Assembly: GCA_030068075.1 (NCBI GenBank)
Contig: CM057826.1
Span: 66,623,312 to 66,687,311, forward strand
Reading direction: 5' to 3'
Length of the DNA: 64,000 bases
Source of the DNA: Paguma larvata
Lineage: Eukaryota > Chordata > Mammalia > Carnivora > Viverridae
The position numbers were made by a program, and so were the translations under genes. Below, piece after piece: positions 1 to 12,230 of the stretch (its first letter is position 1; every line of letters starts with the position of its first letter). Below the pieces are notes generated by a model. That model searched no databases, was not told the DNA's origin, and worked only from the letters and a program-made list of their open reading frames with translations.

Positions 1-756
1 GAACAAAACAACAACAGAAGTCCAATCACATTCCTGTGCCGTTTTCAAAGAAAAACAATGAAGACAAAGGCTCTTTGTGAAAACTGGAGTCAGGCTTTGG
101 GCCACACCACTATTACAGCCTGCTGCCAGGTACAGACACACCCTTTCCCAGAGAGACACTGAAGCTAGACCCGGGAAAGTTGTTGGAATTGCAGATGCAT
201 CTGGGGATTGAAAGTTAATACAAAATTTAGGGTGGCAAGAATCTCTGACCTGTAAACAGGACTCCATCCTCTCAGGCACGTAGGACCCCACATGATTTCA
301 AGAGATTCCTGGAAGGGAATGTTTACATGTACCCTTAGTAGAATATTCAGGTGTGATGATTTTCAGTGACAAGGTGCTTGTCTTTGTGTCTACCCAAACT
401 TATTTTGTCCTGCACTATTCTCAGGTTATCAGCACATAATTCTTTAAAAAATCCTTCATGCTTTGTTTCATACCTCTATTCATATTGTGGAAAATATAAA
501 TATAAGATTTTGGCAAATGAATATTACTTGGAAGGAACAATGGCTAGGAACCATGTGTCAGTTTATCATCCCTTGGAGAAATCCCAGCTGAAAGTAAAGC
601 CAAGACGGAAGAAAGTAATGCTTGGGCACAGAAAGGGGATCAGATATCTGATGACAAAGGTATTATTTTTATGATTTTTACTGCTGTTGCAGTCGTTGTA
701 GATACGTGAGTAGAAGTTCAGTTTGGAATGGCATCTGAGAGTTCTATGTTACAAGT
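1..756. other. Unique noncoding sequence, nothing recognised
   Basis: No repeat family, RNA gene or plausible exon was recognised here. A 102-codon frame (366-674, plus strand) exists, but its translation resembles no family I know and has no coding-like features, so I treat it as chance. Confidence 0.5.
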
Positions 757-915
757 GCTTTCCAGTGCTGGTTGCACATCCGAGTCACCTGGGGAGTTTA
801 TAAAAGGACATATATTTAGGACCTTCTCGTGGATATTCTGGTTAGTAAGTCTGATGTAGGGCCCAGGAATCTTCAGTTTAAAGAAATTTTCCAGGTGATT
901 CTAAGTATAGCCAGC
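757..915 (+). mobile_element. MER5A/B-like hAT-Charlie DNA transposon remnant
   Basis: The stretch reads 'ACATCCGAGTCACCTGGGGAG..TTTATAAAA' and ends 'CCAGGTGATTCTAAG', the typical start and end blocks of the nonautonomous hAT element MER5. The middle 'GGGCCCAGGAATCT' also fits. It is too short and diverged to show terminal repeats or the 8-bp TSD. Family recognition is from memory. Confidence 0.6.
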
Positions 916-1143
916 TCTACTGATCTCAGCCAATTGTATCCTCTAATAGAGAAGAACATCAGAAGTTCCTGTGGAAACATCAGTGCTGTGGGTTTCCCAA
1001 GCCCATTTATTCCATTAGTGGGAAAATCTATGTCCAAATTACATCCCATGATTGTAATGCTAAAATTGGTCCCTTTGCACGTCCCCACTTTGATACTAAC
1101 TTATTCCTAGGAACAACATAGCACCAATTTTTACCCTCCTTTT
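916..1143. other. Unique noncoding sequence
   Basis: No repeat or gene recognised between the MER5 remnant and the L1 insertion. Confidence 0.4.
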
Positions 1144-1607
1144 CTGTTAGCCATTTTTTAAAAACTTTTTATTGTCAAATTGGTTTCCATACAACACCCA
1201 GTGCTTATCCCAACCAGTGCCCTCCTCAGTGCCCATCACTCACTCTCCCCCCTCCCAATCCCCCTTCAACCCTTGGTGTGTTCTTAGTATTTAAGAGTCT
1301 CTTGTGTTTTGTCTCCCTCCCTCTCTGTGTCTTTTTACTTTCCTCTCTTTCCCTCCCCCAGGGTTTTCTGCCAGGTCTCTCAAAGTCCACCTATGCGTGG
1401 AAACATATGGTATCTGTCTTTCTCCGCCTGACTTATTTCACTCAGCATAATACCCTCCAGTTCCATCCATGTTGCTACACATGGCCAGATTCCATCCTTT
1501 CTCATAGCCGTGTAGTATCCCATTGTATATATATACCACATCTTCTTTATCCATCCATCAGTTGATAGACACTTAGTCTCTTTCCATAATTTGCTGTTAG
1601 CCATTTT
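1144..1607 (-). mobile_element. 5'-truncated carnivore L1 with 14-bp TSD
   Basis: The minus-strand element (1158-1593) has the carnivore L1 3' UTR: on the plus strand a short T/A-rich tail, then 'ATTGTCAAATTGGTTTCCAT', then a C-rich 3' UTR. The end of ORF2 follows; the minus-strand frame over 1380-1604 includes 'ATWMELEGIMLSEISQAEKD', a C-terminal ORF2p block. Perfect 14-bp TSDs CTGTTAGCCATTTT lie at 1144-1157 and 1594-1607. The copy is dead, lacking the 5' UTR, ORF1 and most of ORF2. Confidence 0.9.
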
Positions 1608-2666
1608 AGTGTGTGTGTGTAGCTGGAGGGAAGGAAGAGAGGGAGCTCCTCAGCAGTTCCCTTGTTCTTCATGTGGCAGCTTCTAGACTCTTCCGCACAT
1701 CACCCAGAAGGGTAAAGAGTGTTTAAAATGTGAAGGCTATGTTTGTTGGACTTGGGCTGTAAGATAAGTTACTCAGGTAATATTCCTAGTAGTACACATA
1801 CCTCAGAATGGGCTGTGCTCCCTGATTTCTTCTTCCCTCCAGCTTCGCAAACCACCCTGTTCCTCCTGGAACATTAGGATCAATACTTACATGTTCTCTA
1901 AGGACACACCTTTTATTAGAATCATCATCCATGGGAAGGGCTGTTCACGTCCTACAGCAGAACAGTATCGAGTGGGTATGTAAAAGGTCAGACAAGGTGG
2001 AAGGGAAGCAGGGAAATGTCACACTTAACTGAAGGATATATTACATTCATCAAAGGTGTTTACACTAAAAGGAAAATAAAGCTTTGATTGCATGTAAACA
2101 GAGAACACTTAATGTAAGCAAATAAATGCATTTATGCTGCAAAATAAGCTTGAATCCAATAATGCATTATAAAATATCTGCACATTATGGAGGGGCAGAG
2201 TTGTCAAACCAAGTACAAATTCTCACACCAGACACTTATTGAGCTTCTGTGAGGGAACTGAATTAAACCCATAAAGCTTATTAACTATTGCTTTTTAACC
2301 AAGTAGCAACACTCTAAAAATGTACTGTGAAAAAACAAAGATGTGTGTGAAGAGAACTGAGTGGTATTACTGAAACAAACGTAAACACTGATTGAAGGCA
2401 AACTTGAATTGGATTTTACCTCAAGTACTAGGATGGTCCTATGGACTTTAGCTAAATATCTTTAAGGAAAAATGAAACTTTATCCTGGTGTGTGTGCACG
2501 TGTGGGAGCATATATGCAATATTTTAAGATTAAGAATGAACTATTTCTGGACATGTGGTAGTTAATCAAAGTATGTAAAAATTGTAAACCCCAAAATTCC
2601 TGTCAAGGCCTTCTGTAGAAGAGAGACAAAGATATCTGAGGAGACCAGACATGGCTGCCATACATT
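1608..2666. other. Unique noncoding sequence
   Basis: AT-rich sequence with no recognised gene or repeat apart from a very short GT run at about 1609-1620. Confidence 0.5.
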
Positions 2667-3028
2667 TGCTATAGACTGACTGAGGTGCCCCCATAAAACT
2701 TATGTTCGATCCTAGTCCCCAATGGGATGGTATTTGTAGGTGAGCCTTTGGGAAGTGCCAAGTTCATAAGATTGGGGCCCTGATGAATGGGATTAGTGTC
2801 CTTATGAAAAAGACCCCACAGAGCTCTCTTTCCCCTTCCACCATGTGAGGACACAGAAAGAAAATGGCAGTCCATGAATCAGGAAGTGGGCTCTCACTAG
2901 ACACAGAATCTGCTAGTGCCTTCATCTTGGGCTTCCCAGTCTCCAGAACAGCGAAAAATAAATTTCTTTTGCTTACAAACCTCCCACTCAAAGGTATCCT
3001 GTTATAGCATCCCAAATGGACTAACACA
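2667..3028 (+). mobile_element. MST-type solo LTR (ERVL-MaLR)
   Basis: This is a complete-looking LTR of the mammalian MaLR group, starting TGCTATAG and ending CTAACACA. Family landmarks in order: 'AATGGGATGGTATTTG', 'GATGAATGGGATTAGTGTCC', a degraded TATA-like 'CTTATGAAAA', 'CCATGTGAGGACACAG', 'CTCCAGAACAG', and a polyadenylation signal AATAAA near 2957. There is no internal retroviral sequence beside it, so it is a solo LTR. I could not settle a clean 5-bp TSD. Confidence 0.8.
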
Positions 3029-4339
3029 ATCTCCATGGTTTTAAAATCCAGCTCCACAGCCAGTGCCATCAGGTAAGGTGAAAAGACTTGGGTCGGTGCT
3101 TAGCTTTGGCTACTTATAGTGTAAGTCTTACGTTGTTCACAATGAGACAATATAATCATGGAATATCTAAATACAATCTGTGACATTTTTTTCCAAAAGC
3201 AGTAAAAATGGGAGCATCTGTCACATTGTCTGTTATTAATACATGATGTACATCGAGGCATGTAGGTACATACGAAGGAACAGGGATGTGTCAAAATAAG
3301 GCAGAGAAGCAGATGGTATGCTCCTTTAAACATGTTTTCTTGTCAACTCTGGTAGAACAAATGCTCCTGCTATGCTTTAATTTGTAAAGTATATATTTAT
3401 TTTTAACATGAGAATGTCTACCACATAAAGAAAAAATGTAATAGCAGTTCAATGTTTCTTAAAAATGATTTATCTCTTGTGCAGCACTCTCAGAACCGAG
3501 TAACCAATTTTATTTAGAAATTGAAAAATGACAGAGGATTATTTTTAGAGCAATTTCTTTACTCATGCCCTGTAACCTCTGAAGAAGCCAGGCCTATGAT
3601 GACATGCACAGAAAGGAACAAAATTGTCAACATCTATATTTATTTCTTGAAGAAGACTATCTAATCAGACATTAGATGATGCCTTTGTGACCACGATTCT
3701 CAAATGGATGTGATTATTCTATCTTACTACTTTTAGAAATATGATCTACAGCTCCCTTCTGCATATTTTTCACTCAGTATGTCTATTATGTTTCCTTTTA
3801 AAGGTTGTATTAAAAAAAAAAAAACATTTGACTTAATGTAAAACCAGAAAAAGAAATTGGCAAGCTGGCAGAAACAATTTGAGGTAAAAAATCTATTCAG
3901 GAAACATGAATTTCAGATAGATAACTGCTATTTCTCCTGGGCCTGGGTATGCTTTCTTCACCCTTAAGGCCTGTGGTCTCCCATCTGAGGAAGGTCCAGA
4001 GAAAAGCCTGGATGTAGCGACCCAGAGCTTGGAGTACAGGGAGCAGCCTTCTACACTTCTGTAATACAGTAATCCATTTTACCTTCTGATGTCCCACATT
4101 TATCCTGGTAGCTGGACCTGAGAATGATTCAGGACTCACTGGGCTCCTTCCCAAGGGGTTCCTTTTAGTCTCCATTTCTCAACACGTAAGGGGACATTTC
4201 ACTCTGATTCATCTAGACACTTGCTCAAAAACATTCACTGACTTGTCATTGCTGCCAGGGGTCCTTCCCAGTTTGAATGCTATTTTCCTCTCTGTCCTCA
4301 TTGTCTGCTACTGCTTCTGGAGTGCATATGTACTTTATT
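3029..4339. other. Unique noncoding sequence
   Basis: No gene or repeat family recognised. It contains a short A tract at about 3811-3823. Confidence 0.5.
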
Positions 4340-5030
4340 GAATAAAAATCTGCCATATCTGTATTTTCCCTTCCCAATATAGTATCTTTTTCCACGTGGT
4401 TCCCTCTGCCAAGAATGTGCTGCCCATACCGCCAAGGTCCCACCTATTTTCCTGTTTGAGTTTACCCTCCACCTTCTCTACCAAAGCTTCCCTGATTCTT
4501 CCAAATAGAAACAACTTCCCAATAATCAGATTAAAGGCTTTTTAGTACCATCATCAATGGCCATTATATTGATTATATGTATACACGTTGGTCTTCTCCC
4601 TCAATGAGAAGTATTTTGAGGGCTATTACTGCATCGATTGTCCTCTCATGTCTCACATGACTCAACACAGACTTGGCACAGAGAAGCTGCTCCAGAATGG
4701 TTGGCTCAATTCACTGCTCAGTAAAGCTTTCATTTCCAGTTCTGGGAAGTTGAGAGTGACGAGTTCTAGCCCAGAGGGTACAAGGGGTGAGGCCAACCCT
4801 TGCATGAGCTCATTGTTAATACCATAACACACTCACCTCCAGGAGGAAACATGATGTGACCAGCCACACAGCCTTGATACAGTCACAAATATGTTTCTCT
4901 TATGTTCTTAAGAATGGCCTATCTTCCCATGAGTCATCTGTTCTCTGGACCTAGATTACTGTCATGGTCTCCTGGCCCTATTGCTCTGGCTCTGCTAGCA
5001 TGACTGAGGTCTGCATTCCTGCCATACAGT
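4340..5030 (+). mobile_element. L2 (LINE2) fragments, sense
   Basis: Pieces resemble L2 3' sequence: 'CCCTCTGCCAAGAATGTGCTGCCC', then 'TTTACCCTCCACCTTCTCTACCAAAGCTTCCCTGA', then 'GAGGGC..ACTTGGCACAGAGAAGCTGCTCC'. A further block near 4945-4985 ('GATTACTGTCATGGTCTCCTGG') resembles the upstream part of L2. The order is not collinear, so these may be two fragments. L2 is an ancient LINE, and no reading frame survives. Confidence 0.5.
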
Positions 5031-5483
5031 ATTCCAACTCAGAGAAAATGCAACAGCATCAAACATCCCTGCCTGGGATGCTTCCAAACAAGGAACCAAG
5101 TTCATTTTGTTTTCTCCCTCCCCTTTGCCCGCCATTCTAGTGGATCTGTACACAGTTCTGCTGCTTTGCCCTTCACATCTACTTCCTGAATCTATATGCC
5201 TCCAACTCATTTTTTTCATCTGGGGTGCCACTCACTCCTTTTCAGACCCACCATACCACACAATCCTTTGTCAAAATTATAGTTTCTGGCAATTGAAACT
5301 CTTCAATCGTTTTCCAAACACTAATTTTCCTTTAAGCTGTGAACAAGCATGAAGATACTAGACAGAGCTTGAGACATTTTTCAGAAAAAGAAAAGATAAC
5401 CAGTTGAAATTTACTTTTACAGCGAGTAATGCATTTTTACTTTTTTTTATATTCTCCTTCATCTCATTAATTTATTCAAGTAA

Positions 5484-5935
5484 TAATGAAAAAAAAAATG
5501 AGTACCTACCATGTGCCTGACATTTTCTCAGCACTTGGGATATGCCCTGTATAGAGCATGAAGAGACAGATATCCCTGCCCTCTTGGCAAGGCAATGGGG
5601 AGACAGACAATAAGCAAAAATATGGACAAAAGAATAGAGCACGAATTCGGGGCCCTGGGAGTTCTGAGACCGAGTGTGCATGTTGTGGGGGCTTGGATCA
5701 CATTTGAGCAGACTTGGTGGAGGTGAGTAAGCCCAATGGGAACTGGGGAGGAAGAGCAGTCAGGCAGAGGGAATGGCGAGCAAAGGTCCTCAGACGGGAA
5801 TGTCCCTAGATTATTCGGGGATTTGAGGAAAGCTGTGTGGCTGGAAAACAGTGAAAGGGGAGAGAAGCGGGAGGTGTGTCCAGGGATAAAAGGTTAATGG
5901 CCTTATAAGCCGTTGTAAACTCTTTGGTTTGTTTT
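5484..5935 (-). mobile_element. L2 (LINE2) 3' end, antisense
   Basis: The plus strand reads 'GAGTACCTACCATGTGCCTGACA', 'ATCCCTGCCCTCTTGGCA', 'GGGAGACAGACAATAAGCAAA', 'CATTTGAGCAGACTTGG', 'GCAGAGGGAATGGCGAGCAAAGG' and 'GCCTTATAAGCCGTTGTAA'. This series of blocks is what I recall for antisense L2. It is an old, heavily mutated copy with no coding capacity. Confidence 0.6.
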
Positions 5936-7069
5936 TTAATTTTAATCAGAGCAAAAATATTTTACTGTAACAACAAAGAGGGAGTGCTTTGAGGTGGCCT
6001 GTCCTAAATGAAGTCATGACATCAGTCTTCACTCACATTACACACTATCATGTGAACAATCAGTAGAACAATCTAAACAATCAGCACTCTGGATGAACAC
6101 ACAGGTGTTCTTGAGTAGCCACACAAGGCAGACCCAGGAAGGAAGAATGAAAGTCATTGGAGGTGGGGAGAGGTTTGAGATTCAACCAAAACATTAGGCA
6201 CCACTGTGTATAAAAGTGTTTCCTAGCAGAGAGAGCTTCTCAACAATAAGCATTACACAGAAAAGGCACAGCCACAAAATGGCTACCTAAATGCTAAGGA
6301 GGTAATGAGAAGGAGATTGCAAGGAACACCATCGTGAAGAACACCATTTATGGCCTCATATATCTACATACTGAAAGCTCTGTATAGGAAATTTAAAAAG
6401 CAAACTGTAAAGAAAACAAATCCCTGACTGCCATTCTAGGCACCTCAGAAAGCTACTTGGATAGAAGTCATGGCTACAGTATCATGGTGAAGACAAACAT
6501 TTTGGAAAGGGTGAAGGCAGAGTCTGTAAATCAAGAAGTTATATTTGTAGAATTTCATGAAGCTGGTAGTGGGCTGATGTGGAAGAAGGACATGTGGCTG
6601 GAGAGAAAAGGAGGGGAACACACAGATGATAGCTAACCTGACTAGTTCCAGCAGCTAAACAGAGTTTGTTTATACTATGCTTGATAAACTTACCAGAAAT
6701 TCAAAGAGAAGGATGATGCCATTATTTTTTGTGTGTTGCCTGGAAACTGTCCTCTTATCTTTACTCAGTTGGGTGGATTTTAAGAAGGAGAAAGAAAAAA
6801 AGTAGATGTTACAAATCACTCGTGATTCTTCCTTCCAGTAACAAACAGCACAGGGCGCTGGACTGTGTTTCTAGTATCCATGTGGGCAGACTGGTGAAGG
6901 GATAATGTGTGTCCCGTGACTCTGTATCCTTATATCCCCTTCATTCCCACTTCCTTTGCATACCTCTTATCTCTTCTAATTTCCCTGGAGTCACAGGGAA
7001 CTGCCTCCTCATCTTGCCAGCTTCCACCCAACCCCAGAGAGATCCCAGGGAGGTCAACAACACCAAAAA
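5936..7069. other. Unique noncoding sequence
   Basis: No gene or repeat identified. Short frames near 6907-7100 overlap one another in different phases and look like nothing known. Confidence 0.45.
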
Positions 7070-7250
7070 TGGCCAAGAGGTCAAGGGAAATTTAGACTGA
7101 AAGGTGTCCATTGCATTTAAGGACAAGGGGGACGTTTGTGATCTGGGCAAGAGTAGTGTTCACGGAGGGTTGAGAAACTAAGGAGAGGTAAGGAATTGAA
7201 GTCAGTGTAAGAAATCTGACTATGAAAAGAAGGGGGTGGAGTGAGGCATT
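7070..7250 (-). mobile_element. Possible L2-related fragment
   Basis: The block 'AGACTGAAAGGTGTCCATTGCATTTAAGGACA..GGACGTTTGTGATCTGGGCAAGAG' resembles the part of antisense L2 that usually lies downstream of the block seen at 5484-5935. Identification is from memory and weak. Confidence 0.35.
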
Positions 7251-9963
7251 TAAATTTTAAGGCAGGAGAGACTCAAGCATTTTAAAATGTTAATGGAAAG
7301 GAGCCACTTACAAAAAACAGGTTGATGATACAGAAGGAGGGAATAATCAATAGCACAAAGCCTTGAATAATACAAGATATTAAATGTTTCTGTCCTGGCT
7401 TTTGACCTGTTACTGAGATCCAGCAAACAAGTGTAGGAAAATGTTTCTGACTGGCCCCTCACATTCAAGAAGCTTAAGTTTTACCTCTAAGTAGGATTCT
7501 GAGCACTGGAGCCATTAAACAAATCTAAGAGAAATGACAGGTCATCTACATCGGAAGTTATATGATCCAGAAAGACTCCCTGTACTGTAATATATGCATA
7601 ACATTTTCTTAATGCCCTCTGAGGTCTGCGACTAATATTATGATAAACCACTCTAACCATTTCTGAAAGCCATTTCCATATTAACATTATCCAATTGATT
7701 TTCATTATCCTGGGAACTTTTTTTTTCTCTAAAGATCTACTGCATCTGCTCTGCCTTTAATTGTTTTAACAAGCATCCTCTCCAAGCAAGACATTTACAG
7801 GGACATACTACATTAGTTTGACTCAAACTCAGAACTCCTTGTGGTTTCAAGAGTGCTCAGTTCTGACCAACAAAGACCTACTGGGACAAAGGGACATACT
7901 GGGACATAACATATCTCAGTGTTAATGGTTTAATTTTCAAAGAAAATCTCACAGAAAATGCAGGAGGGAATCACTCTGTACTATGCAAATTGGGACTATA
8001 TTTAGTCCTGGGAATTCATATTCTAGTACATTTTTAAAAATCTTATGAGCCTTGGATGCTCCTTAGCCCCCACCTAAAAGCAAGCATGCATAATAAACCC
8101 CCCCATGATGGCAGTACTGGTGGCTGCATGGGGACACACGGACACAGAGCCAGTCTTCTTCCCAGTTCCGTAGAGACATGGCATTCAGGTTGGGAGTAAC
8201 CAGTGGCCAGCAAGTTATTGGGCCAACTCTAGGAAAGTAGAGTAAGTAAAGATTCTGTACTAAAGTGAACATTGAACAACTGAATATGCAGAAACTGAGA
8301 ATTTTCTGCAAGTGAGAAAAGAATCTGATTATGGAGAAGGTAGTGAGAGCATCCATAACACATAGATGAACAAGCAGAACTTGACAACATTAAAAGCAAC
8401 TCCCAGACTCAACAAGATCAGACCAGAAGAGGTGCAAGTCCCTAGTCACAGTGGGCCACTGTTCTCAATAATTACTTACTGACACTGCCGTAGATCTAAA
8501 TATGCAATCCTGCTAGACAATGAGTACAGTAGTTGATGCTAATGCCACAGTGTGTCATCTGTGGTTTCTCATTGCCCTGTGGATCCAGCGTTCCGAGTCC
8601 CTTCTGTTAAGAACTTGCTTCAGCTATTGTTAGTGACAACAACAATGGCGGATCGAATATAGACAAGCTTGTTTCAGGCAAGATTCTGTCACTTGTATAG
8701 AAGTGGTCTTATTTCTAAGAGTGATACATATTACACTAGACACTGATTTCCATTTTTCAAGGAAAGACTTTCCTACTACTGCTCAGCAAAGCATTTATAA
8801 TTCTTCTCAGAACACCATGTTTTTATACCTACAAATAATGTCAAATTTGGGTTGTGCTTTTTATGGATTCAAACATGACCTAGACCAGTAAAGAAGGATA
8901 TTTTACTGTATTAAAAATGGACTGGGCTCATAAGTGGATACTTCAGAATAGGTTTGTTCTGATACTGCACTGGCCCTTACTTGATGAAAGAACATATTCT
9001 AATTTTCTTAAAGCATTCTGCCCATCTGTTAGATAAAATGTTCCCAACTATTTAGCTTAGGAAGGTACTTAGACAAACCTGATGAATGCAAACAGTTGCT
9101 TTGGTTTGTACTTACATGAAGGTTGTTGATAATTTTATGGAAATGTGGTCTATCCACAGCCACTCGTGTCAGAGAATCTGAAGTGCATGATTTTATATGA
9201 AGTGCATCATGCCAGACCCAGTAAATTTTCTTCGATGCTACTATAGTCAGCTCTGAATTTTAGAAATGACCAGACTTGAATATCCTGGAAGTACGTTCAG
9301 TGGAGGCAGCCCGGAGTGCACTGAGTGGACCACTCAGAAAAGCCTGATACCAGGCTGCTAGAACCAGTCTTTCTGTTTCTGTTGGCATCAACCAGAGCTT
9401 GCTTTGAAAAGGATTTGGCATCTGTTTTAGATATATGGGAGAAGATGTCCAAAAGAATGGAAAACAAATTGTCTTTATTAGGGTTATTCCAGAAACTGAC
9501 CCTGAGACAAGGTTTTAAGTGTGAGTAGGTTATTTGGAGGCTGGCCTTAGGAAGCCCGGTAGGAAATGAGATGGAGAAGAAGAAAGCCAATAGAGGGCAT
9601 GGGGAGCCAAGGATCAGCCCTGCCAGGGTCTCAGGGGACAGTGTAGAACACACCTGTCACTCTGCCTTGGGAGGGAATGGTGAGGACGCTGGGACACTGT
9701 TCCATCAACTCCCCATCAGTCATTGGTTGAAGACTGTTTCCTTGAGCATTAGCTGGGCAGCACTTTTGGCTTCCTGGTGCACAGGCTCCTACAGCAAGGA
9801 AAAGAAAGTGTTCAGGCAGAGAGTGGCAGGAATTGGCAGTCAGGAAGCCTTTGGTGTGCAGAGGTGATGGAGGGCAGGAGAGCTGAGTATGGATGAAGAC
9901 TTCATCTGCATCATGGGTCACCAAATGAATGGGAACAGGATCCCTCATTGGGAGACGAGACCT
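7251..9963. other. Unique noncoding sequence
   Basis: About 2.7 kb in which I see no gene, RNA or clear repeat family. Frames of up to 118 codons occur on both strands (9297-9653 minus, 9571-9867 plus) but overlap one another and resemble nothing known. Confidence 0.45.
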
Positions 9964-10316
9964 TGTCTTAGTCCATTCAAACTACTACAACAAAATTACC
10001 ATAAACTGGGTGGTTTATAAACAACAAACCTTTGTTTTCACAGTCCAGAAGGCTGGAAGTCCAAGATCATGGAGCTGGCACAGTGGGGTTCTGGTGAAGA
10101 CCCTCTTCCAGGTTGCATGCTGCCAACTTCTCTCTGTGTCCTCACAGGGCAGAAGGGTCTTGGGAGTTCTGTGTAGTCTCTTTTATAAGGGCACTAATCC
10201 TATTCATGAGGGCTCCACCCTCATGACCTAAGCACCTCTCAGTTCCATCTCCTGCCATCACACTGGGCATTAGGGTTTCAACATGAATTTGGGGGAGCTA
10301 AACACTCAGACCCTAG
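9964..10316 (-). mobile_element. MST-type solo LTR (ERVL-MaLR), minus strand
   Basis: On the plus strand this reads as the reverse complement of the family found at 2667-3028: 'TGTCTTAGTCCATTCAAACTACTACAACAAAATTACCATA', 'CTGGGTGGTTTATAAACAAC', 'CTCTGTGTCCTCACAGGGCAGAAGG', 'CTTTTATAAGGGCACTAATCC', 'CATGAGGGCTCCACCCTCATGACCTAA'. No internal retroviral region adjoins it. Being in opposite orientation and divergent from the first copy, it is an independent insertion and not the partner LTR of a provirus. Confidence 0.8.
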
Positions 10317-10499
10317 TTGGCCTTGGTGAAACCACTTCAACTGGAACAATCTAAGGACATGGTACTCCTCTTCATTCATGTACCCCACCCTCCCACCCCC
10401 ACACAGCTCCTGGTGAGTCTCCATGCCAGAGCACAAAGAGGAGGAAAAGAATCTTTAAACAGAGAGAATACGATTAGACAGAAGAAATTTACACAAACG

Positions 10500-10960
10500 A
10501 TTACTGAGCACTGACCACATGCAAGGCACTGTGTGGAGGTTAGGATAATGAATAAGACAACATCTTCCTCCTTCTCTTAGGGAGTTTGCCATGAAACAGG
10601 TGGGACAAACAAACAAACAAAACTCACAGAACTCTTCAAGGCCCAAGAGGTAAAAGATACCAGAAGCCCTCTAACTGTTGGACAGAGTGTTGAACGTTAG
10701 GAAATAATCAGTGCTTTCCCAAGATTACAGAGAAAGTGAGAGCATGAGAGAGCGAACAAGTGTTTTTTGGGATGGTCTGGGGGATGGAGGGAGGTCAGGG
10801 GGGACTTTATGGAGAAAATGAGATTTTAATTGGTCCCGAAAGGACAGTGGGAGAGGCATCCGTGTGGGATGAGTACTGCAGACAGACATAAGAAACATAT
10901 TAACTCTTTTAGAGGGTTGCATGCTGACAGAGACACACAATAAAACCAATGACATAATGG
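10500..10960 (-). mobile_element. L2/MIR-like fragment, antisense
   Basis: The plus strand starts 'TTACTGAGCACTGACCACATGCAAGGCACTGTGTGGAGG', the form shared by the 3' ends of antisense L2 and MIR, and continues with diverged sequence ('GGAGAAAATGAGATTTTAATTGG') that could be L2. Right boundary uncertain. Confidence 0.4.
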
Positions 10961-11408
10961 AGTCTCAGCCTCTAGACAGCTTTCCGTGTTGTACTGACAC
11001 ATCCTTTGGGCTTGTGGACCTGTGAGTCTGTATTGGGATCACAAGGGCTGGCTGGATGGGACAGGATGAGACATCAGGATTGGCAGCCAAGAAACACATT
11101 CAGAAATAAAAGTAAAACCCTCAGAGAAACCCACTAGCTCACACCTGGTGGAAGGATAAGAACCTCCTAACCACTTCCCCGGGCCCCCACATCTGCTTGT
11201 GCCCAGATCCAGTGGGCAGAGGAGGGTCACCAGTGAGGCCTGACAGCAGGGACCAGAGCCTGCGCTCAGAGGACTGAGGCCCAAAGAGGAAGCCCAGCCC
11301 CCAAAGCCAAAGTCCTAAAGGTCAGAAAGTGTCAGAAGCATCATGAAGCAGAAACCCACAGTCTCACATTCTGCCTCTTGCTTCCTGCCCCCTAACTGAG
11401 GGCTGAGC
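10961..11408. other. Unique noncoding sequence
   Basis: Nothing recognised. Confidence 0.4.
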
Positions 11409-12010
11409 AGAAAGAATCAAAACTATGAAAGCTCAACAAGAAAATTGATAACTCATTGAATGAGCTGCAGAATATTTGAATAGATATTTCACAAAAGAAA
11501 TAGGGATGACAAGCACATGAAAAATGTCCAACATCATTATCAAGAAAGATATGTAAATTTAAGCCAATAATGAGATACCACTATATACTCACTCATATGG
11601 CCAAAATTTTTTAAACAGACAATACCATGTGCTGGCAAGGATATGAAGGAACCAGAGCTCTCTTATGTTGCTGGTGGGAATGCAAAATGGTGCAGCCACT
11701 TCAGAAGCCAATTAGCAAGTTCTTATAAAATTAATACACATACATATGACCCAGCAACTCCACTCCTAAAATAAATAAATAAATAAATAAATACCCTAAA
11801 AATAAATAAAAGTTCATTTCCACAAAAAGATCTGTATTAGCAGCTGTAGTCATAATCTCCCCAGACTGGAAAGAACCAAAATTTGAAAGAAATTTGAAAC
11901 ATCCACGCAATGAAACACCACTCAGCAATGAGGAGGAATGGAATACTACTATATGCAGCAGCATGGATAAATCTTAGGAGCATTCTGTTCAGAAAAAGAA
12001 ATCAGATACA
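11409..12010 (+). mobile_element. Old L1 fragment (ORF2 C-terminal region)
   Basis: The plus strand carries the DNA counterpart of the ORF2p C-terminus: 'AAAAATGTCCAACATCATTATCAAG', 'AATGAGATACCACTATATACTCACTCATATGGC', 'TGTTGCTGGTGGGAATGCAAAATGGTGCAGCCACTT', 'CAGCATGGATAAATCTTAGGAGC'. Frameshifts are frequent. An AAAT microsatellite at about 11768-11794 interrupts it. The fragment ends where a CanSINE begins. Confidence 0.75.
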
Positions 12011-12230
12011 GGGGCTCTTGGGTGGCTCAGTCGGTTAAGCAACCAACTCTTGATCTTGGCTCAAGTCATGATCTCACAATTCATAAAACCAAGCCCTACA
12101 TCCTCTGCAATGACAGCATGGAGCCTGCTTGGAATTCTCATTCTCTCTCTCTCTCTCTCTCTCCTGTGCCCCTCCCCCACTTGTGCTTTCTCTGAAAAAT
12201 AAAATAAAATAAAATAAACTTGCATTAAAA
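12011..12230 (+). mobile_element. CanSINE (tRNA-Lys-derived SINE)
   Basis: The head 'GGCTCTTGGGTGGCTCAGTCGGTTAAGC' carries the pol III A-box-like sequence of the tRNA-related part. Then come a B-box region (degraded), a CT-rich middle with (TC)n at about 12140-12163, and a tail of AAAAT repeats. It abuts the old L1 at its left. I found no convincing TSD. Confidence 0.85.

Noticed and set aside
2667..10316. Two MST LTRs as ends of one provirus
   Set aside because: They lie in opposite orientation, are independently diverged, and have no retroviral genes between them.
12011..12060. A functional tRNA gene (A-box-like TGGCTCAGTCGGTTAAGC)
   Set aside because: It is the tRNA-derived head of a CanSINE; no cloverleaf with acceptor stem closes. 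The same holds for all other SINE heads here.
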